Below are positions 43,020-51,123 of a stretch of 64,000 nt of DNA, one piece after another. Below the pieces are notes generated by a model. It ran no database searches, was not told where the DNA came from, and worked only from the letters and a program-made list of their open reading frames with translations. This DNA comes from Polyangium sp. y55x31 (GTDB taxonomy: Bacteria; Myxococcota_A; Polyangia; Polyangiales; Polyangiaceae). Both the position numbers and the translations under genes were made by a program. Numbering within the stretch: the first letter of the stretch is position 1; each line of letters begins with the position of its first letter. The stretch lies in assembly GCF_029946505.1 (NCBI RefSeq), contig NZ_JARZHG010000040.1, positions 40,992 to 104,991 of the forward strand. The letters are read 5' to 3'.

Positions 43020-43565
43020 ATGTCTCTCTCCGTTGGAAAAACTCTCCTCGCCGGCCTCGCCGGGGCGCTCCTCGCCGGCTGCGGCGACGGCAAGGTCGAT
43101 CCCCATCATCCCGGCGAGCTGCTCGGCACGTACGAGGTCTCGGCCACGCGCGAGACGACGACGTGCGGCGAGGGCGCGCTCGGCTCGCCCGCGACGTGGG
43201 AGTTCGAGGTGCGCCTCTCGCGCGGCGACGGCGTTCTTTACTGGGACAGCGGCGCCGAGGTCACCCCGGGGACGCTCGGCTCCGACGAACGACGTTTTTC
43301 CTTCGATACGAGCCTCGTCGTCGACATGCGCGCGGGCCAGATGCCGAGCAACTTGCCGCCCTGCACGATCGTGCGCGGCGATCGCGCCGAGGGGCTGCTC
43401 GACGAGGACGCGGGGGGTTTTTCGGGCGAGCTCGCGTATACGTTCACGCCGTCGCAAGGCTCGGACTGCGGGGATCTCGTGACGGGCCCGGCGCCGACCT
43501 TCGCCGCGCTGCCGTGCACGATGACGTACGTGCTCTTGGCCGAGCGAACCTCCGCGCCGCCCTGA
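43020..43565 (+). CDS. lipoprotein of unknown function
   Basis: 181 residues with signal peptide and lipobox LLAGC (Cys near 21). The mature part has four further cysteines and mostly beta strands (ATWEFEVRLSRGDGVLYWDSG). No family recognised. The stop overlaps the following membrane gene (TGATG). The hairpin terminator 36 bp upstream means its expression may depend on read-through or a promoter in between. Confidence 0.78.
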   Translation: MSLSVGKTLLAGLAGALLAGCGDGKVDPHHPGELLGTYEVSATRETTTCGEGALGSPATWEFEVRLSRGDGVLYWDSGAEVTPGTLGSDERRFSFDTSLVVDMRAGQMPSNLPPCTIVRGDRAEGLLDEDAGGFSGELAYTFTPSQGSDCGDLVTGPAPTFAALPCTMTYVLLAERTSAPP

Positions 43566-44287
43566 TGATCTCGGCCTACGACAGGAACCTCGCGCGCCGC
43601 GCGCTCGGGATCGCCGCGCTCGTCGGGTGCGTCGTGCTGCTCGTGGTGACGGCGACGGACGAGGGCGGCGGTTTTTCCAAAAGGGCGGCGCTCTGCGCGG
43701 CGCTCGCGCCGGCGGCGGGCGGGATCGGCGCGCTCGCGGCGGCGAGGATCGCACGCGCGCGGGGGGAGTCGCGCGCGCTCGAAGCGCTCGGCGCGGACCC
43801 GTTCCGCGTGATGCGCGGGGCCGTGCTCGGCGGGGCGATCGTCGCGGCGATCGGGCCCGCGCTCGTGCTCGCCGAGGTCGCCGATCTCGAACCACTCTTC
43901 CCGAGACCTGCGGCGCCGAGCGCCTGGATCGCCGAACCGGACGGGGGCATGCGCGACGCGATCCGCGGCACGAGGCTCGGGCCCGGCGGCGTGCTCGAGG
44001 TCGCTGCAAGATCTCCGGAGGCCTTTGCAGGAGCGCCGATCGGAGAGCGCCGCGCGGCCGTCGGCATTGCGCTCGTGATCCTCGCGGTCGCCGCGCCGCT
44101 CGTCGCCACGCGGGAAGGGGGTTCGTCCGGCCGCGCCGCGTTCGCCGCGCTCCTCGTCGTCGCCATGATCGCCGCGTTTCAGCTCGTCGCTGCGGGCCGC
44201 GCGCGTGCGTTCGTCGTGTGCATGCCGCCGCTCGTCCTGCTCGCGCATGCGCTCGTCTCGCGCTACCGTGCCGCCCCTCCCCGATGA
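43565..44287 (+). CDS. LptF/LptG-like membrane protein
   Basis: 240 residues with about five hydrophobic helices. The cytoplasmic stretch GESRALEALGADPFRVMRGAVLGGAIVAAI resembles the coupling segment of LptF/LptG permeases (ELTALRAAGISLWRL type) that extract LPS, but the protein is shorter than LptF/G and lacks the full periplasmic domain. Assignment is tentative. It overlaps both neighbours (TGATG upstream, ATGA downstream), so all three genes form an operon. Confidence 0.65.
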   Translation: MISAYDRNLARRALGIAALVGCVVLLVVTATDEGGGFSKRAALCAALAPAAGGIGALAAARIARARGESRALEALGADPFRVMRGAVLGGAIVAAIGPALVLAEVADLEPLFPRPAAPSAWIAEPDGGMRDAIRGTRLGPGGVLEVAARSPEAFAGAPIGERRAAVGIALVILAVAAPLVATREGGSSGRAAFAALLVVAMIAAFQLVAAGRARAFVVCMPPLVLLAHALVSRYRAAPPR

Positions 44288-45198
44288 GCGAACCGATCGT
44301 ATCGCAGGGCGGATTCCTGGGCCGGTTCGGCGTGGTCGTGCACGGCGGCGCCGGCAACGTCAAACCCGAGCGGCGCGCGAAACACGCCGAAGGCTGCCTC
44401 CGCGCCGCGCGCGCGGGCCTCGAGGTGCTGCGGCAAGGCGGCAGCGCGCTCGACGCCGTGGAGCGCGCGGCGCGCGTGCTCGAGGACGACACGCTCTTCA
44501 ACGCGGGCACGGGCGCATGCCTCGACGAGGAGGGGCGCGTCGCGCACGACGCTTCGATCATGGAGGGGCGCGGCCTCGCCGCCGGCGCGGTGTGCGATCT
44601 GCGCGGCTTTCCGAACCCGATCTCGATCGCGCGGGCCGCGCTCGACGATGGTCGCCACGTGCTTTATGCGTCCGAGGGCGCCGCGCGGTTCGCCCGCGCG
44701 CGTGGGTTCGTCCCGGTCGGGGACGAGGCGCTCGTCACGGAGGCGGCGCGCGAGGCGCTCGCGACGGCGCGAGAGGGCGCGACGCCGATGGGTTGGGCGG
44801 GCAATACGATCGGCGCGGTGGCGCTCGACGGCCATGGCCTGCTCGCGGCGGCGACGAGCACGGGCGGCATGGTGAACAAGCGCGTCGGGCGCGTCGGCGA
44901 CTCGCCGATCATCGGCGCGGGCACGTATGCCGACGACGAGGCCGGCGCGGTGTCCACGACGGGCCACGGGGAGGGCATGATCCGCCTCTGCATCGCGCGC
45001 ACGGCCGTCGAGCACATGCGCGGGGGCCTCGCCGCGGAGGAGGCGGTCCGCCGCTCGATCGAGCATTTGCGGACCCGGATCGGATCCACGGGCGGCGCGA
45101 TCGCGATCGATCCGCGTGGAAACTACGGCCTCTCGCGCTCGACAGCGTCGATGTCGTGGGCCGCGACGTGGGCCGAAGGGGAAGCCTCGGGCTTCTAG
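44284..45198 (+). CDS. isoaspartyl peptidase / L-asparaginase, plant type
   Basis: 304 residues of the Ntn-hydrolase family that cleaves isoaspartyl dipeptides or asparagine. It starts FGVVVHGGAGN and has LFNAGTGACLDEEGRVAHDASIM. The autoprocessing site is at GNTIGAVALD, where Thr becomes the N-terminal nucleophile of the beta subunit, followed by AAATSTGGMVNK and GDSPIIGAGTYAD. All catalytic elements are present. Four-base overlap with the upstream membrane gene. No signal peptide. Confidence 0.92.
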   Translation: MSEPIVSQGGFLGRFGVVVHGGAGNVKPERRAKHAEGCLRAARAGLEVLRQGGSALDAVERAARVLEDDTLFNAGTGACLDEEGRVAHDASIMEGRGLAAGAVCDLRGFPNPISIARAALDDGRHVLYASEGAARFARARGFVPVGDEALVTEAAREALATAREGATPMGWAGNTIGAVALDGHGLLAAATSTGGMVNKRVGRVGDSPIIGAGTYADDEAGAVSTTGHGEGMIRLCIARTAVEHMRGGLAAEEAVRRSIEHLRTRIGSTGGAIAIDPRGNYGLSRSTASMSWAATWAEGEASGF

Positions 45199-45637
45199 AT
45201 CCTGCGGTTCGGCGGGGCGATCGGCCCCGATGCACAACCGGCCCACGCCCGTCAATTCTTTTGCAACGAACGCCGGTCCGTCCCCTGCGTTTTCCCTGGA
45301 TCCTTTGTAAATCCGAGGAGATCGACGCGGGGGCGTGGCCGGCTTTCGTTTTGTCGTCCTGGAAATATTACGCCTGTCATGCACGCGCGCCGGACGGGGG
45401 GAGAGCCGGGCAAAAAGAGGAGAGGGGGCGATTGAAGAAATGCTTGACGGCCGGGCAGAAAGACCGAACATACGGACCCACCACACGGTGACCTTCTCGG
45501 CTCCCGTGAGGTCGCGGGTTCGGCAACGGTCGAATCCGGTGAACCATCGTTCCCGAGGGGTGAGATATCTGCCAGCGCGCAATGGGGCGTAGACTGAGTC
45601 CAGGTAGATTGCCGACGAAGGAACAGGTCAGGTCAAC
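45199..45637 (+). promoter_or_regulatory. long upstream region of hcp1
   Basis: About 440 bp with no credible gene. Local AT-rich patches (GGAAATATTACG near 45360, TTGAAGAAATGCTTGACGG near 45433) could hold promoter elements. No certain sigma54 -24/-12 site or operator was recognised. The length suggests multi-input regulation of the downstream hcp gene. Confidence 0.35.
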
Positions 45638-46141
45638 ATGGCTCTCAATGCGTATCTCCGTCTGAAGGGGCAGAAGCAGGGCGAGATCAAGGGCTCCGTG
45701 ACCCAGAAGGGTCGCGAGAACAGCATCATGGTCATCGCGGTCTCGCACGAGATCATGAGCCCCCGCGACCCGGCGAGCGGCCTGCCGACCGGCAAGCGCA
45801 TGCACAAGCCCTTCATCGTGACGAAGGAGCTCGATAAGTCGTCGCCGCTGCTCTACAGCGCGCTCGTGAACAACGAGAACATCTCGGAGTGGGAGCTCAA
45901 GCACTACACGCCGCAGGTGAAGGCGCAGCAGGGCGTGGGCACCGAGGTGAACCACTACACGGTGCGCCTGATCAACGCGAACATCGCGTCGGTCAACTTC
46001 CGCATGCCGAACAACCGGAACCCCGATCTCATGAAGTACGCCGAGTACGAGGAGATCGCGTTCACGTACCAGAAGATCATCTGGACGTGGACCGAGGGTG
46101 GCATCACGGCCGAGGACGACTGGGAGACGCCCCTCATGTGA
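45638..46141 (+). CDS. hcp: Hcp-family type VI secretion tube protein, copy 1
   Basis: 167 residues. Hcp hexamers form the inner tube of type VI secretion systems and are exported with effectors. Family signatures: MALNAYLRLKGQKQGEIKGSV, the loop HEIMSPRDPASGLPTGKRMHKPF, LLYSALVNNENISEWELK and the C-terminal IAFTYQKIIWTWTEGG with acidic DDWETP. It has its own long upstream region and terminator. No sheath, VgrG or baseplate genes are in the window. Confidence 0.93.
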   Translation: MALNAYLRLKGQKQGEIKGSVTQKGRENSIMVIAVSHEIMSPRDPASGLPTGKRMHKPFIVTKELDKSSPLLYSALVNNENISEWELKHYTPQVKAQQGVGTEVNHYTVRLINANIASVNFRMPNNRNPDLMKYAEYEEIAFTYQKIIWTWTEGGITAEDDWETPLM

Positions 46142-46168
46142 TGTTGGGCTAACGCCCAGCGAAATCAG

Positions 46169-46200
46169 CCGGGCGGCCAACGTGCCGCCCGGTTTTCGTT
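46169..46200 (+). terminator. terminator after hcp copy 1
   Basis: CCGGGCGGC pairs perfectly with GCCGCCCGG across CAACGT, followed by TTTTCGTTT. Confidence 0.85.
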
Positions 46201-46264
46201 TGTCCGTAGGACGGGGGCAGAGTAAGCTCTTCGGGAATTGGTGCCCAGGCTGGATGGAACCCCC

Positions 46265-46750
46265 ATGGCCCTGAACGCGCACTTGAGAATCGTCGCGGAA
46301 AAACAGGGCACAATCCTGGGCTCGGTGACGCAAAAGGGACGCGAAGGATCGATTCAGGTCATCGCGGCCATGCACGAGATCGTGAGCCCACGCGACCCGG
46401 CCAGCGGCCGTCCGACGGGCAAACGCGTGCACAAGCCGTTCGTCGTGACCAAGGTCCTCGATCGATCGTCGCCGCTGCTCTACGGCGTTCTCGCGAACAA
46501 CGAGAACATCAAAAGCTTCGAGCTTCAGTTCTACACGCCGGACAAAACCGGCGTCGAGAAGCAGCACTTCACGGTGCGCCTCGAGAACGCGAACATCAGC
46601 TCGATCATCTACCGGATGCCGAACACGCGCGGCAAGGTCACGTCGCAGCTCCCCGAGCGGGAAGAGGTCGCGTTCACGTACCAGAAGATCGTTTGGACGT
46701 GGAATGAAGGCGGGATCTCAGCGGACGATGATTGGGAGACGCCTCGTTGA
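46265..46750 (+). CDS. hcp: Hcp-family type VI secretion tube protein, copy 2
   Basis: 161 residues, clear paralogue of the upstream gene (MALNAHLRIVAEKQGTILGSVTQKG, HEIVSPRDPASGRPTGKRVHKPF, VAFTYQKIVWTWNEGG, DDWETP) but diverged in the middle loop (FELQFYTPDKTGVEKQHF). A terminator separates the two copies, so they are independently expressed. ATG 46265 matches the N-terminus of copy 1. Two variants may form alternative tubes or carry different cargo (inference). Confidence 0.93.
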   Translation: MALNAHLRIVAEKQGTILGSVTQKGREGSIQVIAAMHEIVSPRDPASGRPTGKRVHKPFVVTKVLDRSSPLLYGVLANNENIKSFELQFYTPDKTGVEKQHFTVRLENANISSIIYRMPNTRGKVTSQLPEREEVAFTYQKIVWTWNEGGISADDDWETPR

Positions 46751-46807
46751 CGATGGAGGCTCCGCTCCGCAAGCGGAGCTGTGCGCCTCATACCCCCCAC
46801 GCAACGA

Positions 46808-47572
46808 TTAGCTGACCGTGCCGCCGTGACGGCCGGCGCCCTGCGTGAAGCGGGTGGCGCCTTCGAAAGATTCTCCGCTCAATGCGTTGAGGCCGTGGCG
46901 GAGCTCGTTGCGTAATGCCTCCGCGAGGGGGAGATCGAACTGCTCATAGGCGCTCAGGCGGTCGCCGCGCATGCAGAGCTGCGGGAATGCGGCCAGCTCG
47001 TGCGCGAGCTTCTCGGCCGCCTCGCGCGCGCGGCCCTTGGGGACGACGCGGTTCGCGAGGCCGATGCGCAAAGCCTCCTCCGCGTCGATCGGCCGGCCCG
47101 TGAGGATGAGATCGAGCGCGCGGCCGAGCCCGATGAGGCGCGGCAAGCGGACCGTGCCGCCGTCGATGAGCGGTACGCCGAAGCGACGGCAAAACACGCC
47201 GAGGACTGCGTCCTCTTCGACGATCCGCAAATCACACCAGAGCGCGAGCTCGAGCCCGCCGGCGACGGCATGACCCGCGACGGAGGCGATCACCGGCTTT
47301 GGCAAAAGCATTCGCGTGGGGCCCATCGGCCCGTCGCCCTCCGCGTCGACGCGGTTCGGCGCGCCCGCGGCGATCGCCTTGAGATCCGCGCCGGCGCAGA
47401 ACGTGCCGTGCTCGCCGTGCAGCACGCCGACGGACGCGTGCGGATCACGCTCGAAGGCGCGGAAGGCGTCGGCGAGCGCCTCGGCGGTGGCGCGGTCGAC
47501 GGCGTTGCGGCTCAGCGGCCGGTCGAGGATGACGGTGGTGACGGGGCCCGATCGTTCGACGCGTACGCTCAT
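46808..47572 (-). CDS. enoyl-CoA hydratase/isomerase family protein
   Basis: 254 residues of the crotonase fold: oxyanion-hole segments HGTFCAGADLKAIAAG and AGHAVAGGLELALWCDLRI, catalytic acidic region FGVPLIDGGTVRLPRLIG, and GRPIDAEEALRIGLANRVV. It hydrates or isomerises acyl-CoA thioesters in fatty acid or amino acid breakdown. ATG 47572 begins MSVRVERSGPVTTVIL. Divergent from the acyl-CoA dehydrogenase gene, 74 bp apart, suggesting a shared regulated promoter. Confidence 0.92.
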   Translation of the reverse strand: MSVRVERSGPVTTVILDRPLSRNAVDRATAEALADAFRAFERDPHASVGVLHGEHGTFCAGADLKAIAAGAPNRVDAEGDGPMGPTRMLLPKPVIASVAGHAVAGGLELALWCDLRIVEEDAVLGVFCRRFGVPLIDGGTVRLPRLIGLGRALDLILTGRPIDAEEALRIGLANRVVPKGRAREAAEKLAHELAAFPQLCMRGDRLSAYEQFDLPLAEALRNELRHGLNALSGESFEGATRFTQGAGRHGGTVS

Positions 47573-47646
47573 GGAGCATGGTATGAAGCGAGCGGCGCGC
47601 GCCGCAAGGCCGCGGGCGAAACGCGACACGAACGGAGAAGGCGAGC

Positions 47647-48840
47647 ATGAATTTCGATTTGGAGCCGGAAATCGCCGAGCTTCGGCAGAAGGTGCGGGCG
47701 TTCGTCGAGGCGCGCGTCGTCCCGAACGAGGCGAAGATCGTGGCCGAAGACCGCGCAGGAGCGCGCGAGACGTTGTCGCGTCTGCAAGCGGAGGCGAAGG
47801 CCGAGGGCCTGTGGGTGCCGCATTTGCCGCCGGCGTACGGCGGCCGCGGGCTCGGCATCATGGGCATGTGCGCGCTCTTCCGCGAGATGGGCCGCTCGCC
47901 CGTGGGCGCGAAGGTGTTCAACTGCGACGCGCCGAACCAGGGGAACATGGATCTCCTGCTCGGCGTGGGCACCGAGGCGATGAAGGAGCGGTACCTGCGC
48001 CCGCTCGCGGACGGCGTGATCACGAGCGCGTTTTGCATGACCGAACCCGCGCCCGGCGCCGGCGCGGATCCCTCGAATCTGCGCACGCGCGCGGAGCGCG
48101 ACGGGAGCGGCTGGGTGATCACGGGACGCAAGTGGTATTCGACGGGCGGCCGGGACGCGTCGTTCCTCATCGTGATGGCGCGGACGAGCGACGATCCGAA
48201 GGGCGGGGCCACGATGTTCCTCGTGGATCGTAATGCCCCGGGTGTGGAGTACGTGCGCGACATCCCGACGATGTCCGAGCCGCTGCTCGATCACCGCGAG
48301 GGCGAGATCGCGTTCCACGGCGTGCGCGTGAGCGACGACGCGGTGCTCAAAGGCGTGGGTGACGGCTTCCGTCTCGCGCAGCAGAGGCTCGTGCCGGCGC
48401 GCCTCACCCATTGCATGCGCTGGCTCGGCCTCGCCGATCGCACGCTCTCGATGTGCAAGCAGTACCTCGTGACGCGCGAGAGCTTCGGCAAGAAGCTCGC
48501 GCAGCACCAGCTCATCCAGCAGAAGATCGCGCACCATGCGCTCGGGATCCACGCGGGCAACCTGATGACCTACCATTGCGCGTCGATGCTGGAGAAGGGG
48601 CTCGACAAGGAGTCGCGGCCGTACTCGTCGATGGCGAAGCTCCATGTGGCGCGGCTTCTCTGCGACGTGCTCGACGACGCGATCCAGATGCACGGCGGGC
48701 TCGGCTACAGCGAAGACGTGCCGTTCTCGGCCTGGTACCGGTATGCGCGGAGCGCGCGCATCGCGGACGGGCCGGACGAGGTGCACGAGGTCGTGATCGC
48801 CCGCGATTTCTTCACGCGCGGGCTCGAGCTCCTCGTGTAG
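47647..48840 (+). CDS. acyl-CoA dehydrogenase
   Basis: 397 residues, FAD-dependent. The middle domain has CMTEPAPGAGADPSNLRT and the FAD-binding GWVITGRKWYSTGG; the C-terminal helical domain has RESFGKKLAQHQLIQQKIA and QMHGGLGYSEDVPFSAWYRYAR, ending RIADGPDEVHEVVIAR. It resembles long/medium-chain ACAD11-like dehydrogenases. GAAGG precedes the ATG. It probably works with the divergent enoyl-CoA hydratase. Confidence 0.93.
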   Translation: MNFDLEPEIAELRQKVRAFVEARVVPNEAKIVAEDRAGARETLSRLQAEAKAEGLWVPHLPPAYGGRGLGIMGMCALFREMGRSPVGAKVFNCDAPNQGNMDLLLGVGTEAMKERYLRPLADGVITSAFCMTEPAPGAGADPSNLRTRAERDGSGWVITGRKWYSTGGRDASFLIVMARTSDDPKGGATMFLVDRNAPGVEYVRDIPTMSEPLLDHREGEIAFHGVRVSDDAVLKGVGDGFRLAQQRLVPARLTHCMRWLGLADRTLSMCKQYLVTRESFGKKLAQHQLIQQKIAHHALGIHAGNLMTYHCASMLEKGLDKESRPYSSMAKLHVARLLCDVLDDAIQMHGGLGYSEDVPFSAWYRYARSARIADGPDEVHEVVIARDFFTRGLELLV

Positions 48841-48846
48841 GCAGGC

Positions 48847-49176
48847 ATGACCGGCAAGAAAAAGCCTCTTTCGCCACGGGCGGCGCGCCGGGAAGCCGAG
48901 CGCGCCGCGGTCAAGCTCGCGCGGGATCGCGAGCGCCTCGCCTCGCTCGAGCCCGGCGGCTCGCCCGAGCGGCCGATCGAAATCACGAGCGCCTCCGAGG
49001 TCGAGGTCGCGGCGCGGGGGAAGCCTTGCGCGCGTTGTGGCGGCGAGGTGCGCGTCGACGAGCATCTCGCGGAGACGGTCGGGACGTCGCGGCTCCGTAT
49101 CGCACGTGTCTTCTGCCCGGCGTGCGGCGCGCGGCGGTCGATTTACTTCCGTCTCGGCGCGGGTTTGCCCAATTGA
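48847..49176 (+). CDS. small zinc-ribbon protein
   Basis: 109 residues. A charged coiled-coil-like N-terminus (ARREAERAAVKLARDRERL) precedes a four-Cys zinc ribbon: CARCGG and CPACG separated by about 30 residues. Function unknown; perhaps nucleic-acid or protein binding. It begins 6 bp after the acyl-CoA dehydrogenase stop. Confidence 0.78.
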   Translation: MTGKKKPLSPRAARREAERAAVKLARDRERLASLEPGGSPERPIEITSASEVEVAARGKPCARCGGEVRVDEHLAETVGTSRLRIARVFCPACGARRSIYFRLGAGLPN

Positions 49177-49219
49177 GGCGCTCGGCCTGGCCTACACTCC
49201 ACCGCTCGGAGGTGGGCTG

Positions 49220-50422
49220 ATGAAAAACCGATCCTTCTCATCACTCTTGCTGGGCCTCGCGCCGCTTTTCCTCGCCGCGTGCGGGGGAGGGGAGACGGGC
49301 CCGGCGAATCCGGGCGGCGGGCCGAGCGCGGCTTGTGTCGCGCTCGGTTGCGCGGCGGATCAAAAGATCTGCGTCGAGGACGGGTCCGGCGCGCGTTGTG
49401 AGGGGTGCCCGAGCGGCGCGTATGCCGCGTCTTCCGGGAGCTGCGAAAAACTCTCCGGGACGCCGCTCGCGCATACCTTCGCCGAGTTCACGGTGGAGGC
49501 GGGCCAGGAGATCAAAGGGCTCTGCCAGAGCGTCACGCTCGGCAACGAGACCGAGATCTGGGTCAACGCGGTCGAGCTCCTGCAGAACGAGTCCTCGCAC
49601 CATTCCAACTGGACGTTCGTCCCGGCGGACAAATTCGAGGGCCCGGACGGTGTCTGGAATTGCTCGACCCGGAATTACGATCAGGTCTCGGCCGCGCTCG
49701 CGGGCGGCGTCATTTACGCGCAATCGACGCAGACCGAGCGCGAGGTGCAGAAATTCCCGGACGGCGTGGCGGTCCGCATCCCGCCGTATTCACGCATCAT
49801 CGGCGACGTGCACCTGCTCAACACGTCCCAGGCGCCCATCACGGGCACGCTCACGCTCACGCTGTATGGCATCCCGAAGGAGCAGGTAAAACACAAGCTC
49901 ACCCCGTTCCACCTCGACTACCACGGCCTCGCGATCCCGCCGCACGCGAAATCACGCTTCTTCGGGGAATGCGCGATGGAAGGCCCGTTCGCGGCCTCGG
50001 GCAATACGTTCGACCAGAAGATCTATTACATCCTGCCGCACACCCACACGATGGCGAAGCGGTTTTTCCTGGAGATCATGGGCGGCCCGCGCGACGGCGA
50101 GACCATCCTGGAGCTTTCGGCCTACAACGGCGAGGCGCACGGCCGGGTCTACGAGAAGCCGATCGACATGACGGGCGCCGAGGGCTACCGCTTCGGCTGC
50201 GAGTACGACAATCCCCGCGACGAGACCGTGAACTGGGGTTTTGGTGATCAGGAAATGTGCGAGCTGCTCGGGTTCGCCGAATCGACCGTGGGCTTCGAGG
50301 CCGTGGTTTCATCGGCGCAGGAGGTCGGCACCGACGGTGATCTCCGGCTGTTTTCGGCCCCGTGCGTGACGTACGCCTTCCCGTGGGACCACGACAAACC
50401 GGGCGGCCCGCCGCCGCCCTGA
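49220..50422 (+). CDS. copper type II ascorbate-dependent monooxygenase-like lipoprotein
   Basis: 400 residues with lipobox LFLAAC (Cys near 21) and a short EGF-like Cys-rich segment. The main part resembles the PHM/DBM copper monooxygenase fold: paired histidines in SSHHSNW (about 126) and H in LDYHGLA as CuH-type ligands, then HTHT (about 273) and M in GDQEMC (about 346) as CuM-type ligands. Family enzymes hydroxylate C-H bonds using two coppers and ascorbate. CGGAGG precedes the ATG. Enzyme activity and substrate are inferred. Confidence 0.83.
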   Translation: MKNRSFSSLLLGLAPLFLAACGGGETGPANPGGGPSAACVALGCAADQKICVEDGSGARCEGCPSGAYAASSGSCEKLSGTPLAHTFAEFTVEAGQEIKGLCQSVTLGNETEIWVNAVELLQNESSHHSNWTFVPADKFEGPDGVWNCSTRNYDQVSAALAGGVIYAQSTQTEREVQKFPDGVAVRIPPYSRIIGDVHLLNTSQAPITGTLTLTLYGIPKEQVKHKLTPFHLDYHGLAIPPHAKSRFFGECAMEGPFAASGNTFDQKIYYILPHTHTMAKRFFLEIMGGPRDGETILELSAYNGEAHGRVYEKPIDMTGAEGYRFGCEYDNPRDETVNWGFGDQEMCELLGFAESTVGFEAVVSSAQEVGTDGDLRLFSAPCVTYAFPWDHDKPGGPPPP

Positions 50423-50423
50423 G

Positions 50424-51005
50424 TCATTTCGCCGATTGCAGCATCGTCCGGAACGCGTCGCGCGCGGACTGCACGGTGTCGCTCGGGCCGGACATCTTGA
50501 AGAACCAGGTGCCACGATCCGGCGTCTTCACGGCCGCGCCGACGAGCCGGAAGTTCTCCTTCACCATCTGCATCGGCGGGCGCTTTTTCGGGCCCACCGG
50601 CGGGCCGAGCGCGATCTTGTAGGTCCCCGCGACCTCGACCGTCTCGACCTTGAGCGCGCCCACGTCGAAGCTCTCCCGTTTGGCCTCGGCCCCGACGTTC
50701 CCGTCGAACTGCTCGAACCACTCCTTGAACCGCTTCTCCGGATCCCCCGCGGCGCCCGTGCCGTAGAAGAAGACCTCGATGTCGGCCTCCTCCTTGTCGT
50801 CGCCGGTCTTCGTCACCTTGTAAGCGGCCTTTTTCGGCCCGCTCTTGGGCGGATCCTGCACCGTCCAGGCCGCGGGCGCGGTCCACGTGAGCGGGGCGAT
50901 GGTGGTCGTCGCGGGACCCGCGGACGGGGGCGGGTCGGGCTCCGCGGGGCTCTTGGAGCAGGCGGCGAGCGAGAGGACGAGGAGGGTAGCGTACCGGGAA
51001 ACCAT
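50424..51005 (-). CDS. lipoprotein of unknown function
   Basis: 193 residues with signal peptide and lipobox SLAAC. After a Pro/Thr-rich linker the mature domain (LTWTAPAAWTVQDPPKSGPKKAAYKV, GTGAAGDPEKRFKEWFEQFDG, GTWFFKMSGPSDTV) resembles small PsbP-like beta domains seen in many myxobacterial lipoproteins. ATG 51005 gives a normal signal peptide. Divergent from the kinase-cytochrome operon with 118 bp between. Confidence 0.82.
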   Translation of the reverse strand: MVSRYATLLVLSLAACSKSPAEPDPPPSAGPATTTIAPLTWTAPAAWTVQDPPKSGPKKAAYKVTKTGDDKEEADIEVFFYGTGAAGDPEKRFKEWFEQFDGNVGAEAKRESFDVGALKVETVEVAGTYKIALGPPVGPKKRPPMQMVKENFRLVGAAVKTPDRGTWFFKMSGPSDTVQSARDAFRTMLQSAK

Positions 51006-51123
51006 GATAGACGTCGAAGGGGGCGCCTGGCCCATGGCTACACCATCCCGGGGAGATGCGCACGTCCTGTAAGTCCTCCGGGGGGGTCATCCGTAGGTAA
51101 GTCCGGCGGATCGGAGACGCGTG

